A DNA stretch of 64,000 bases from Rubrolithibacter danxiaensis (GTDB taxonomy: Bacteria > Bacteroidota > Bacteroidia > Sphingobacteriales > Sphingobacteriaceae), in assembly GCF_047272945.1 (NCBI RefSeq), contig NZ_JBKOPS010000008.1, positions 1 to 64,000 of the forward strand. The letters are read 5' to 3'. The notes below the pieces were generated by a model, which was given only the letters and a program-made list of their open reading frames with translations, was not told the origin of the DNA and made no database searches. Shown one piece after another: positions 49,801 to 57,311 of the stretch. Both the position numbers and the translations under genes were made by a program. Positions within the stretch are counted from its first letter, which is position 1. Every line of letters starts with the position of its first letter.

Positions 49801-51885
49801 AAGCAGGGAGGATGGACTTTGGAACGAATAAATACTTATAGCACCTGCTCGGGCTTTTACAATTGGTCTGCCTCTGTAAACAAATCAGGAGGAACTCCGG
49901 GTAAAATCAACAGTATAAATCAGGAAATTGATAAATTAAAGATTGACGACATACTGGTCACTTCAGATTCAACACTTACACTTACATTCAATATTATCCC
50001 GGATACACTTAGCATAAATCCCAGGTTCTTTACTCTCGATACTGGAAAAGAACCGTCAAAAGCTTCATTTTTTACCGAAACCGATTACAGAAAAATTAAC
50101 TTAAAATTTACAACAAAATTTATTGAAGGGGAAACATATAATTTAACTATAGACTCACTTGCAACTTGTTCAGGTTTACAAATTGAAAGGCCCGATAATA
50201 GGATACATTTCTCCATTCCTGTAATTCCCGAAAGAACTTATCCGTTAGTTATTAATGAAATTTTTGCCGATACTTCTCCTGTAATCGGACTACCTGAAGC
50301 TGAATATGTTGAACTCTTTAATCCCACAAAAGAAAAAATTGTGTTAAGTGGACTCCGATATGAGGATATAAAAGGAACAGGTTACACATTTCAGGGAGGT
50401 GAACTTAAAGCGGGAGAGTTTTTAATCCTTTGTCCGCTTAAAGACACATTAAATTTTACTTCATATGGAAAAGTACAGGGATTAGCGCCCTGGGCCAGTT
50501 TGAACAATGACGGAGATATTATACTCCTTAAAAACAATAAAGGAAAAGAAATCCAACGCGTAAGTTATTCTGCGAGTTGGTATAAAAACAAAGAAAAACA
50601 AGCGGGCGGCTATTCACTCGAACTAATAAATCCGGAAGCAATATGTTCAGGAATTCAAAACTGGGCAGCCAGTAATGCCTCAATCGGCGGAACTCCGGGG
50701 ATGGAAAATTCCGTTTACGACAATTCAAAGTCGAACGATCCATTGAGGATAACTAGCTGCGAACTGCTAAACGATACCACTTTACTGGTAAGTTTCAACA
50801 GCCTCGCCGACAGTATTTCCTTAAGCTCCCCAAACAACTTTACTGTAAATAATGGCATAGGAAATCCGTTAAAAACTTTTCCTATTGGCCCTGATTTTAA
50901 AACTGTTAAATTAACGTTCCAAAGCGCCCTGGCAAGAGGAAAAATCTATCGGATTATCTTGAGTAATGTCACTGATTGTTCTGGCTCCGTTATTTCTGAG
51001 AATGCTGGCTCTAAAGAGTTTTTATATCCGGACAAGATAATCAAAGGCGATATTTTAATAAATGAAATCCTGTTCAATCCAAAACCCGATGGGGCTGACT
51101 TTGTCGAGATTTACAATGCCTCTGATAAAGTTCTGGACTTACAGCAGCTTTCTATAGGGTCGATAAAAGAAAAAGACGGATCAATTTCAACTGCTCAGAT
51201 AAGTAATAAACCCACTCTTTTTAACCCTCACGACATTTTGGCTTTATCCATTGATCCTGAAAATATTAAAAAAGAATATTATACGGAAAGACCGGATGCA
51301 TTTCTAAAAATGGAAAAAATGCCGGGGTTTAACGATGATGCGGGAACGGTAGTTTTGTTAAGCGAAAATGAAAGGATTGACCTGTTAATCTATTCAGAAA
51401 AAATGCACTTTGCACTCATCAAAGATCCGGAAGGTGTTTCGCTTGAAAGGTCAAGTTATAAAACACCGACAAACGAGCCTGGTAACTTCCGTTCGGCTGC
51501 GGCTACAGTAGGTTTTGCTACACCCGGCTATAAAAACTCACAATTTAATCAGCTATCTGAAAGCAAAAGCGATGTTGCGCTTCAATCAAAAACTTTTTCA
51601 CCTGATAATGACGGATTTGAAGATATCTTAACCATTAATTATCATTTTCCAGGACAGGGAAGAATTGCGAATGTTACGATCTATACCGACAAGGGAAGCC
51701 TTGTAAGGCGGCTTTACAAAAACCTTTCACTTGCTGCGGAAGGAAGCCTGATATGGGACGGGCTGAATGAATGGAATCAAAAAGCGCAAATTGGAGTTTA
51801 TGTACTTTTTATGGAAGTTTTTGATTTAAATGGCAATGTTAAAAGGTACAGAAAAAATTTTGTGTTGGCAGGTAAATTAAATTAG
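46864..51885 (+). CDS. Large surface protein with five lamin-tail domains
   Basis: A 1673-residue exported protein (signal peptide to about residue 18, SAFSQ). An N-terminal lectin-like beta domain (about 20-215) precedes units that alternate an Ig-like domain with a lamin-tail domain. Lamin-tail domains start near 322, 592, 861, 1125 and 1393, each with xITEIFADPxPxIxLPxxEFVEI, LSPWPSLNN and GGTPG. The end (about 1578-1673, SPDNDGFEDILTINYHF, GVYVLFMEVFDLNGNV) is a FlgD-like Ig domain, the type used as a C-terminal sorting or gliding-motility module. It is probably cell-surface or secreted, possibly by type IX secretion. Units 2 and 3 are recent duplicates. Role unknown; adhesion or matrix structure is plausible. 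Confidence 0.85.
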   Translation: MRIILLFSLLLCFNSAFSQLNDSFEDGDISDSPAWRGDLTAYTVNVSKQLQTVPNAAASTVSLSAANTLALNTKWEFSIQLNFDPSTQNQVRIYLTADNADLKGSLNGYFIQIGESGSTDSYDLYKQSGNTVSKIIDGTAKTRSVNNVLKAKIIILRDGNGLWELKTAIDDSADFSTEGTVTDNTFSTSAYFGIYCKYTTTNSGKFIFDDFIIESTAPADTEPPELISATILDSLTIEAAFSEALDTISAKASSNYSLSNGYSSPSQVFTTTNPKTYLLKYPQNLPTGNYVLSVSGLKDLSGNTNTVNTINFNYKRPFIAKKGDLIITEIFADPVPQIDLPSVEFIEIFNQASETIKLDKWKYSDESVNTVFSDDSINPGEYIILCAKADTSNFKTYGKVIGLSPWPSLNNSGDRIKLTSPQGEVIDGVNYSEAWYGDNTKKSGGWSLERIDPESKCQGLFNWKASMDVTGGTPGKQNSSYIEDYDLIGLKADSVTISSDSVISIFFNKHLDIATVSPDKFSFNPLAAINNLHVNNYADQVEITLADKLAVNTTYNLGISDVSDCAGNILSTTLHFTTLAVPAAPPVIPDTAKIYITEIFADPSPEIGLPLAEFVEIYNPGKDTVNLDKWTLNDPSTKTTLKSVKILPDQYLILCPAADTVYYKDFGKAIGLSPWPSLNNAADQIVLRSLTGRTVDSVAYADSWYKDTQKKHGGWTLERIDPLSLCSGPFNWNSSQDSTGGTPGRTNSIAVVNFDKLLLVVDSLQSASNSITLFFNKPVDTAFVNSNKSSLSPTSGSINNISFSSSLKQAVLNFSQKFAPATAYNLDISGVSDCAGNTLSTTLHFTTPAVPAGPPVIPDTAQIYITEIFADPSPEIGLPLTEFVEIYNPGKDTVDLDKWTLNDPSTKATLKSVKILPDQYLILCPAADTVYYKDSGKAIGLSPWPSLNNVADQIVLRSLTGRSVDSVAYADSWYKDNLKKQGGWTLERINTYSTCSGFYNWSASVNKSGGTPGKINSINQEIDKLKIDDILVTSDSTLTLTFNIIPDTLSINPRFFTLDTGKEPSKASFFTETDYRKINLKFTTKFIEGETYNLTIDSLATCSGLQIERPDNRIHFSIPVIPERTYPLVINEIFADTSPVIGLPEAEYVELFNPTKEKIVLSGLRYEDIKGTGYTFQGGELKAGEFLILCPLKDTLNFTSYGKVQGLAPWASLNNDGDIILLKNNKGKEIQRVSYSASWYKNKEKQAGGYSLELINPEAICSGIQNWAASNASIGGTPGMENSVYDNSKSNDPLRITSCELLNDTTLLVSFNSLADSISLSSPNNFTVNNGIGNPLKTFPIGPDFKTVKLTFQSALARGKIYRIILSNVTDCSGSVISENAGSKEFLYPDKIIKGDILINEILFNPKPDGADFVEIYNASDKVLDLQQLSIGSIKEKDGSISTAQISNKPTLFNPHDILALSIDPENIKKEYYTERPDAFLKMEKMPGFNDDAGTVVLLSENERIDLLIYSEKMHFALIKDPEGVSLERSSYKTPTNEPGNFRSAAATVGFATPGYKNSQFNQLSESKSDVALQSKTFSPDNDGFEDILTINYHFPGQGRIANVTIYTDKGSLVRRLYKNLSLAAEGSLIWDGLNEWNQKAQIGVYVLFMEVFDLNGNVKRYRKNFVLAGKLN
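48522..49020 (+). repeat. Internal duplication, copy 1
   Basis: About 500 bases, including most of the second lamin-tail domain, recur 807 bases (269 codons) downstream at 49329-49827 with only a few mismatches per 60 bases. The high identity at DNA level, including synonymous sites, indicates a recent in-frame duplication. Confidence 0.85.
49329..49827 (+). repeat. Internal duplication, copy 2
   Basis: Second copy of the segment at 48522-49020, in frame at a distance of 807 bases. Similarity falls sharply after the YKD...KKxGGWTLERI segment, marking the end of the duplicated block. Confidence 0.85.
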
Positions 51886-51948
51886 TTTCTTTTTCATTTT
51901 TTTTGCCAAAGCGGAAATACTGATTTTTGCATTATTAACAATTGTTTT

Positions 51949-52467
51949 ATGCTGCAAATTATCCGGGCAGAACTTTCTGACCTGCACCAAATTCAAACTA
52001 TCGCATACCAAACGTGGCCTGTAACTTTTAAAAATATTTTATCAGACGAACAAATAGAATACATGCTCGAAATGATGTATAGTACAAATTCGCTTACAAC
52101 ACAGGTACAGGACAAACAACATGTTTTTCTTCTTGCAATGAATAGTAATGAGTTTAAAGGCTTTACCTCTTACGAATTAAATTACAAAGGGAGTAAGGCA
52201 ACGAAAATTCACAAAATATATATTCTACCGGGACAACAGGGAAAAGGTATTGGCAAAAGCTTGCTGGATAAAGTAAGTGAAATTGCATTAAAAAACAGTA
52301 ATTCTGCACTTTCATTAAATGTAAACAGGCAAAATGCTGCAATAGACTTTTACCGGAAATATGGATTTAAAATAGTGGCTGAAGAAAATATCCCGATAGG
52401 AAACGGCTTTTTAATGGAAGATTATGTAATGGAAAAGCTGCTCTATTTGCCTATAAAAAAACGTTAA
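51949..52467 (+). CDS. GNAT-family N-acetyltransferase
   Basis: A 172-residue acetyltransferase. The acetyl-CoA binding motif A is KIHKIYILPGQQGKGIGKSLLDKVSEIAL (about residues 86-115) with the Q-x-x-G-x-G/A core, followed by LSLNVNRQNAAIDFYRKYGFKIVAEE (motif B). The substrate is not predictable from the sequence. It is a lone gene 63 bases after the lamin-tail protein, perhaps in the same transcript. Confidence 0.88.
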   Translation: MLQIIRAELSDLHQIQTIAYQTWPVTFKNILSDEQIEYMLEMMYSTNSLTTQVQDKQHVFLLAMNSNEFKGFTSYELNYKGSKATKIHKIYILPGQQGKGIGKSLLDKVSEIALKNSNSALSLNVNRQNAAIDFYRKYGFKIVAEENIPIGNGFLMEDYVMEKLLYLPIKKR

Positions 52468-52485
52468 AAGAATATTCAGAAAAAG

Positions 52486-52517
52486 TTGGAAAAATGCCAA
52501 CATATAAACTATATTTG
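52486..52517 (+). promoter_or_regulatory. Promoter and operator of higBA
   Basis: TTG (52486-52488), 21 bases, then TATATTTG (52510-52517) match the consensus. GTTGG (52485-52489) and CCAAC (52497-52501) form an inverted repeat over the -33 box, a likely HigA operator. A 24-codon frame (52556-52630, MGLFSKKIF...) lies between promoter and higB and overlaps it; it may be a leader peptide or the stub of an older gene. Confidence 0.5.
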
Positions 52518-52586
52518 CTTGATTACTAATTTTTAAATTTTAAAAAAATTGAACTATGGGACTGTTCAGCAAAAAGATATTTTCAT

Positions 52587-52880
52587 ATGAAAATAATTTA
52601 TTTAACCAAAATTCTGAGCTACTCCCGTAAACATGCTGATTCAGGAAAAAGCTTGACTGTTTGGAAAACTGTAACAGAGAAAGCTAAATGGAAAAAAGGG
52701 GCAGACATACTAGAAAGTTTCCCTACAGCCAAAATTATAAAAAGCGACCGAGCCAGATTTAAAATTGTAGGAAATAAATATCGCCTAATTGTCGAGGTTG
52801 ATTATGATGATGAAACAGTAGAAATAAGATTTATTGGTACCCATACTGAATATGATAAAATTGACGCTGCAACTATCTGA
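52587..52880 (+). CDS. higB: HigB-family mRNA interferase toxin
   Basis: A 97-residue toxin of the HigB family (PF09907 type), a ribosome-dependent RNase fold. Matching parts are MKIIYLTKILSYSRKHADS, TVWKTVTEKAKWKKGADILESFPTAKII and the C-terminal GNKYRLIVEVDYDDETVEIRFIGTHTEYDKID. It precedes its antitoxin gene by 35 bases, the usual toxin-first order of hig modules. It looks complete. Confidence 0.88.
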   Translation: MKIIYLTKILSYSRKHADSGKSLTVWKTVTEKAKWKKGADILESFPTAKIIKSDRARFKIVGNKYRLIVEVDYDDETVEIRFIGTHTEYDKIDAATI

Positions 52881-52915
52881 TCAAATTTTAGTTTAAAGTC
52901 AACGAGAAAACAAAT

Positions 52916-53314
52916 ATGACAACAAAGCCACAATGGTTTTTAATAGAATCAGAGCAAGATTATGAAAAAGCGATTGCCCGATACGAAGAAATCAAACGTT
53001 CACCAAAAGGCTCTGAAGAACACAAGGAAAAACTTTTATTAGTGCACCTTATTTCGGACTATGAAAACAGCAAATGGGATTTACCGGAGGCAGATCCTGT
53101 CGAGTTAATCAAAATCAGGATGGAAGATTTTGGTTATAAATCTGCCGACCTGGCTAAAGAGTATGGAGATAAAGGAACTGTGAGTAAAGTGTTAAATTAT
53201 AAGCAAGCCCTTTCTCTGACAATGATACGCAAGTTCAGCGAACTGCTTCGCATTCCAGCAGAGGCATTAATTAAAGAATACGAACTTAGAGGAAACCGTA
53301 CTCATGCAGTTTAA
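52916..53314 (+). CDS. higA: HigA-family antitoxin with HTH domain
   Basis: A 132-residue antitoxin. The N-terminal part (DYEKAIARYEEIKRSPKGSEEHKEKLLLVHLISDYE) binds the toxin; the C-terminal half is an XRE-like HTH (DPVELIKIRMEDFGYKSADLAKEYGDKGTVSKVLNYKQALSLTMIRKFSELLRIPAEALI). It should neutralise HigB and repress the operon through the inverted repeat over the promoter. It is 35 bases after higB. Confidence 0.88.
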   Translation: MTTKPQWFLIESEQDYEKAIARYEEIKRSPKGSEEHKEKLLLVHLISDYENSKWDLPEADPVELIKIRMEDFGYKSADLAKEYGDKGTVSKVLNYKQALSLTMIRKFSELLRIPAEALIKEYELRGNRTHAV

Positions 53315-53419
53315 ATAACGATTCTAAATCTGCTTCAAAAATAAATTACAAAACTACGCTTAGTAAAGGTACTTAAGTTTATTTATCAGCTATTCCCTAA
53401 AGAAATTTTTAAAAAATAG

Positions 53420-53450
53420 TTGCAATAGTGTACAAAGTACACTACCTTTG
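53420..53450 (+). promoter_or_regulatory. Promoter of a short RNA with palindromic operator
   Basis: TTG (53420-53422), 20 bases, then TACCTTTG (53443-53450) match the Bacteroidota promoter. TAGTGTAC (53426-53433) and GTACACTA (53437-53444) are perfect 8-base arms placed between the two boxes, an ideal repressor site. Transcription should start near 53455. Confidence 0.6.
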
Positions 53451-53454
53451 CAGC

Positions 53455-53514
53455 AGGTTTATAATTGGTTAGTTGAACATCTCCATTCTCCCCGTCTGGA
53501 GATGTTCTTTTTTT
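53455..53514 (+). ncRNA. Candidate small RNA of about 60 nt
   Basis: A consensus promoter is followed after only about 25 bases by GAACATCTCC (53475-53484) and GGAGATGTTC (53498-53507), a perfect 10-bp stem, and seven Ts (53508-53514). No open frame fits in the product. The 5' end holds about 20 unpaired bases. The 308-bp gap between higA and the yebC-family gene holds nothing else except a second -7 box, TAGATTTG (53549-53556). No known RNA family is recognised. Confidence 0.5.
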
Positions 53515-53548
53515 GTCCCCTCCCTTTTCAACACCTGCTGTATTTTCT

Positions 53549-53556
53549 TAGATTTG
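53549..53556 (+). promoter_or_regulatory. Candidate -7 box of the yebC-family gene
   Basis: TAGATTTG fits TAnnTTTG and lies after the small-RNA terminator, 67 bases before the gene start, so this gene has its own promoter. The small repeat AGATT/AATCT overlaps it. No clear -33 box. Confidence 0.4.
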
Positions 53557-53622
53557 CAATCTGCATCATCAGAAAATGATAGCATCCACTCCATTTTAGA
53601 TTTAACAGAAGTATAAAAATAT

Positions 53623-54345
53623 ATGGGAAGAGCATTTGAATTCCGCAAAGAAAGAAAATTTAAACGCTGGGCAAAAATGGCTGTTCAGTTTACCCGCCTG
53701 GGAAAGGAAATTGCCATGGCCGTAAAAGCGGGAGGCCCTAATCCTGATTCAAATTCACGACTGCGTACTGCAATACAAAATGCAAAGGCGGTTAACATGC
53801 CCAAAGATCGTGTTGATGCCGCTATAAAAAGAGCTTCAAGCAAGGATGAAAAAGATTATGAAGAAATAGTTTACGAAGGCTATGCCCCACACGGAGTAGC
53901 AGTGCTGATTGAAACTGCTACAGACAATACCAATCGTACGGTTGCTAACGTGCGCAGCTACTTTACAAAAGTTGGAGGAACGCTGGGAAAAACGGGATCG
54001 CTGGATTTTATATTTAACAGGAAATCCGTTTTCCGTTTTGAACCGGGCAATATGGATCTGGAAGAACTCGAACTTGAATTAATAGATGCCGGGCTTGAAG
54101 AGTTATATGTAGAAACCGACGAAGAAGGAAATGATATTGGTGTAATTCAAACTTCTTTTGAGGATTTCGGTAAAATGCAAAAAGCGCTTGAAGAAAAGGG
54201 GATTGAAGTAAAAAGCGCTAAACTGGAACGAATATCTTTATCAACTACGGAAGTTAGTGAAGAACAGGCTGCCGATGTTTTAAAATTGATTGATAAGCTG
54301 GAAGAAGACGATGACGTACAGGCTGTTTACCATAACATGGCGTAA
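53623..54345 (+). CDS. YebC/PmpR-family protein
   Basis: A 240-residue protein of the YebC/PmpR family, described as DNA-binding regulators and, for some members, as translation factors that relieve stalling at proline stretches. Signature parts are MGRAFEFRKERKFKRWAKMAVQFTRLGKEIAMAVKAGGPNPDSNSRLRTAIQNAKAVNMPKDRVDAAIKRA (residues 1-70), YEGYAPHGVAVLIETATDNTNRTVANVRSYFTK and GKTGSLDFIFNRK. It has the MGRAFE start of the YebC II branch. Single gene. Confidence 0.93.
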   Translation: MGRAFEFRKERKFKRWAKMAVQFTRLGKEIAMAVKAGGPNPDSNSRLRTAIQNAKAVNMPKDRVDAAIKRASSKDEKDYEEIVYEGYAPHGVAVLIETATDNTNRTVANVRSYFTKVGGTLGKTGSLDFIFNRKSVFRFEPGNMDLEELELELIDAGLEELYVETDEEGNDIGVIQTSFEDFGKMQKALEEKGIEVKSAKLERISLSTTEVSEEQAADVLKLIDKLEEDDDVQAVYHNMA

Positions 54346-54389
54346 GTGTATTATATCTCTATCTACTCAGAGATGAATTAAACAACATT

Positions 54390-54626
54390 ATGCCTACTAT
54401 TTGTTATATTGAAGGTTTCAGATTTTTCTTCTTTAGCAATGAAGGTTATGAACCTCATCATATTCATATTGAGAAAGAAAACTTTGTCTGTAAGTTTTGG
54501 CTGACTGACGTTTCATTAGCTTCAAACTTTGGATTTAGAGCAGTTGATCTAAATAAACTTAGTAAATTAGTAATGGAAAACAGAAACCTATTTTTAACAA
54601 AGTGGAATGAGTACTTTAATCGCTAA
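54390..54626 (+). CDS. DUF4160 protein
   Basis: A 78-residue protein of the DUF4160 family: MPTICYIEGFRFFFFSNEGYEPHHIHIEKENFVCKFWLTDVSL. The paired GYEPHHIHI motif is diagnostic. It overlaps the next gene (DUF2442) by 20 bases, the standard pairing for these families, which are suspected toxin-antitoxin-like or regulatory modules with no proven function. Confidence 0.88.
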   Translation: MPTICYIEGFRFFFFSNEGYEPHHIHIEKENFVCKFWLTDVSLASNFGFRAVDLNKLSKLVMENRNLFLTKWNEYFNR

Positions 54627-54840
54627 GAAAGAAGAAAAAGCTATAGATGTGTGGTTCACAGATAGCTTGCTATATGTTTTACTCGCCGATGGAAGGGAAA
54701 TAGGAACTCCGCTTGCATGGTTTCCAACCTTATTTCATGCATCAGAAAAAGAACGTAAAAACTGGCGTTTAATAGGGCAAGGAATAGGCATTCACTGGCC
54801 CGATCTTGATGAAGACCTTTCAATAGCCGGATTACTGTAA
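54607..54840 (+). CDS. DUF2442 protein
   Basis: A 77-residue protein of the DUF2442 family, with VWFTDSLLYVLLADGREIGTPLAWFPTLFHASEKERKNWRLIGQGIGIHWPDLDEDLSIAGLL. It starts inside the DUF4160 gene and ends in a TAATG shared with the next gene, so three genes are tightly coupled. Members are small, and the pair with DUF4160 is widely conserved in bacteria. Confidence 0.88.
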   Translation: MSTLIAKKEEKAIDVWFTDSLLYVLLADGREIGTPLAWFPTLFHASEKERKNWRLIGQGIGIHWPDLDEDLSIAGLL

Positions 54841-55802
54841 TGACTTTTGAAGATTTTTTTATAAAAAAGAAAATTGATCTGGCAGAGCTGAGAAAAGCTG
54901 AACCGGCCCTGTATTCCGAGTTCAAAACTCATTTTGAAAAAATGGGTGAGAAAAGTTTTGACCATACCAAAAAATTCTGGTTCAATAAACTCCGTCGTAC
55001 CTATCATTTAAAAGAAGCGCCCAAACCTGAAAAGGAAGTTATTGTTAAAACAAAAATTGCCTCTCAGGCAGAACCTCTTTCTTCTCCCACAATTGATCAG
55101 AAACCATCAGAAACTCCGGTTGTAACTCCAGCTACACTTTCTGAAGAATCGAGGAAGCAAACAGAAGGTGTAAAAGCAAGCATCAAACCTAAATTCACTC
55201 CACGCAATATCACTGCAAAACCAAAAGCTCCGGCAGAAGGAGAAGGTACTACAGAAGAAGTAAACAAAGAAGAAGCAACGAAACCTGTTGCATTTAAACC
55301 TCGGTTCAATGCGAAAAACATTAAGCCAAAAGAAGAACTGCAGCCGGAAAACAGCTCTGAACAGGCTGAACAACCCAAGCCTGCTTTTAAGCCGAGGTTC
55401 AACATGAAAAATATTGCTTCAAATAAAGATCTGCCTGATCCTGCTTCTGAAGAAATCAACAATATTGCATCAGAAGAAACACCCGAGAAAAAGGAATCTG
55501 AAGTAAAACCCGCTTACAAACCCCGGTTTCAGATGAAGAATGTTGTTTCTAAAACTGAACCTACACAAACGGCTGAAGAAAAGAATGAAGAGCCTGCTGC
55601 GAAGGATGAAACACTTGCAGAAGAAGCAAAACCGGCTTACAAACCTCGTTTTAACATGAAGAATATTCCTGTTAAAACTACAACGCCGGAAGATACTCCT
55701 GAAGAAATCAAAGAGAATGCTCCGGAACAAAAAGAAGAAACGAAGCCTGCATACAAGCCCCGTTTCAATATGAAAAACATCAAGCCGAAAACGGAAGAGT
55801 AA
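54840..55802 (+). CDS. Repeat protein with six KPRFNMKNI motifs
   Basis: A 320-residue protein. Residues 1-57 (MTFEDFFIKKKIDLAELRKAEPALYSEFKTHFEKMGEKSFDHTKKFWFNKLRRTY) form a compact conserved domain. The rest is disordered, Glu/Pro/Lys-rich and holds six copies of a short motif close to PAYKPRFNMKNI, separated by acidic linkers of about 20-40 residues. The motif may be a peptide docking site. The gene starts in the stop of the DUF2442 gene. Function unknown; similar N-terminal domains occur in other Sphingobacteriaceae (from memory). Confidence 0.7.
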   Translation: MTFEDFFIKKKIDLAELRKAEPALYSEFKTHFEKMGEKSFDHTKKFWFNKLRRTYHLKEAPKPEKEVIVKTKIASQAEPLSSPTIDQKPSETPVVTPATLSEESRKQTEGVKASIKPKFTPRNITAKPKAPAEGEGTTEEVNKEEATKPVAFKPRFNAKNIKPKEELQPENSSEQAEQPKPAFKPRFNMKNIASNKDLPDPASEEINNIASEETPEKKESEVKPAYKPRFQMKNVVSKTEPTQTAEEKNEEPAAKDETLAEEAKPAYKPRFNMKNIPVKTTTPEDTPEEIKENAPEQKEETKPAYKPRFNMKNIKPKTEE

Positions 55803-55803
55803 A

Positions 55804-56586
55804 TTATTTTTTATGTGCGAACAACCAGGGCAGCAATTGCGGCTCTGCAAACGCATTATCCCAACTGTTATGTTTAACTCCCGGATAAATAGTAAGTTTT
55901 ATATCCTGAGCACCTTTTTCCTGCAATGCCTTCGCAACTATTTCAGAATGAGAAACAGGTACCACATCATCATCTGCGCCATGAAAGATCCATAATGGAG
56001 TCTTCTTATATTTCTTAACGTTTTGGGGATTATCGCCGCCGCAAATTGGGAAAGCTGCGGCAAAGGTTTTGGGCATTCTTCTGAGTAATTCAAAAGTTCC
56101 CATTCCTCCCATAGAAAGGCCTCCTACATACAATTGTTCTTTATTTATGTATGGTTTATCAATTAAGCGTTCAGCAAGCCCAAGCAAGGCTTTCATTGCC
56201 ATTGTTGGTTTGCCGCCTTTCTGAAATATAAATTCACGTTTACCGCTGTCAGTTTTAAACTTCACATTGCTCCAGTAACTATCTTTAGGACATTGAGGGA
56301 AAACCACGATCGCTGGATACGTATCTCGGGCTTTGGAACTTAAAAACAAGTTGCCGCCATGAACCAATTGCGCTTCATTGTCGTTACCCCGTTCGCCTGC
56401 ACCGTGAAGTACAAGTATCAAGGGGTATTTTTTCATCGGATCGAAATTCTTCGGAAAAAGGATACGATATGGTAAACTATCCTTTCCTTCAATATAAGTA
56501 CTTTTTTCATACTTATTTAAATCCTGTGCATTTACACTTACAGAAAACAGGGCGAATACAGTAAGAATAACAAATTTTATTTTCAT
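55804..56586 (-). CDS. Exported alpha/beta hydrolase (esterase-like)
   Basis: A 260-residue exported hydrolase (signal peptide to about residue 20, VNAQ). The alpha/beta-hydrolase triad is seen as Ser in GLSMGGMGTFEL (nucleophile elbow), Asp in IFHGADDDVVPVSHSE, and His in PGVKHNSWDNAF; the oxyanion region is ILVLHGAGERGNDNEAQL. It is related to the feruloyl-esterase and dienelactone-hydrolase-like proteins of PULs. It is the last gene of a four-gene minus-strand operon with two glycosidases and an SGNH esterase, so it may remove ester groups from the polysaccharide. Confidence 0.85.
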   Translation of the reverse strand: MKIKFVILTVFALFSVSVNAQDLNKYEKSTYIEGKDSLPYRILFPKNFDPMKKYPLILVLHGAGERGNDNEAQLVHGGNLFLSSKARDTYPAIVVFPQCPKDSYWSNVKFKTDSGKREFIFQKGGKPTMAMKALLGLAERLIDKPYINKEQLYVGGLSMGGMGTFELLRRMPKTFAAAFPICGGDNPQNVKKYKKTPLWIFHGADDDVVPVSHSEIVAKALQEKGAQDIKLTIYPGVKHNSWDNAFAEPQLLPWLFAHKK

Positions 56587-56636
56587 ACAAGCTAAAGTAT
56601 AATTTCTTCGGAAAAGAAAATTGAAATGCGGTTAAA

Positions 56637-57308
56637 TTACCTGATCAAATACGGGCCGATTTCTTTCTTCCAGATTTTATATCCCTTTGAATTCATGTGC
56701 AAGCTATCTCCCAGAAAAATTTCACCCGTGGGGTTTCCTTTTTCATTCAGCATTTTACTATATACATCCACAAATGCTGTCGCTTTTTGAGATTTTAAAT
56801 AATCTTTAATCAGTTTGTTAGTTTCGGCCATTTTAGGCATCAAATGCTTTCTGCTGGGGCTCGGTTTTATAGAGACATAAGTAACATTAACATTATCCTG
56901 CTTATCGCGAATCATGTTAAAGAGTTTCTTAAACCGGGAAAAAACAAGCTGAGGAGTTACCGTATCTGATTCAGCAAGATCATTATCACCGCAATAAATA
57001 ACTATTTGTTTAGCATGATAGGGAGTAATAATATCATCTGCATAACGTATCAGATCTTTTAGTGTAGATCCGCCAAAGCCTCTATTAATAATTTTATACT
57101 CAGGAAAATAGGATTGGACATCCTTCCATTTAGTAAAAGAAGAACTGCCGATAAAGAGAATTGCATCCTTTGGCGGAAAACGAAGGGAGTCCTGTTTCTT
57201 AAACGCTTGAATATCATTCCAGAAAGGAACTTTCTGCGCAAAAACATTTTCTGAAATAAAGAAAAACAGCAGTCCAAAGACTATTATTAACGGAGACTTT
57301 TTATTCAT
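56637..57308 (-). CDS. SGNH/GDSL-type esterase
   Basis: A 223-residue exported esterase (signal peptide to about residue 24, VFAQ). Block I is ILFIGSSSFTKW with the nucleophile Ser, block II Gly is in NRGFGGSTLKDL, block III Asn is in IYCGDNDLAE, and block V is DSLHMNSKGY with the catalytic Asp and His. This SGNH group often acts as a carbohydrate acetyl-esterase. It lies 3 bases after the GH43 gene and 50 bases before the alpha/beta hydrolase. Confidence 0.88.
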   Translation of the reverse strand: MNKKSPLIIVFGLLFFFISENVFAQKVPFWNDIQAFKKQDSLRFPPKDAILFIGSSSFTKWKDVQSYFPEYKIINRGFGGSTLKDLIRYADDIITPYHAKQIVIYCGDNDLAESDTVTPQLVFSRFKKLFNMIRDKQDNVNVTYVSIKPSPSRKHLMPKMAETNKLIKDYLKSQKATAFVDVYSKMLNEKGNPTGEIFLGDSLHMNSKGYKIWKKEIGPYLIR

Positions 57309-57311
57309 TAT

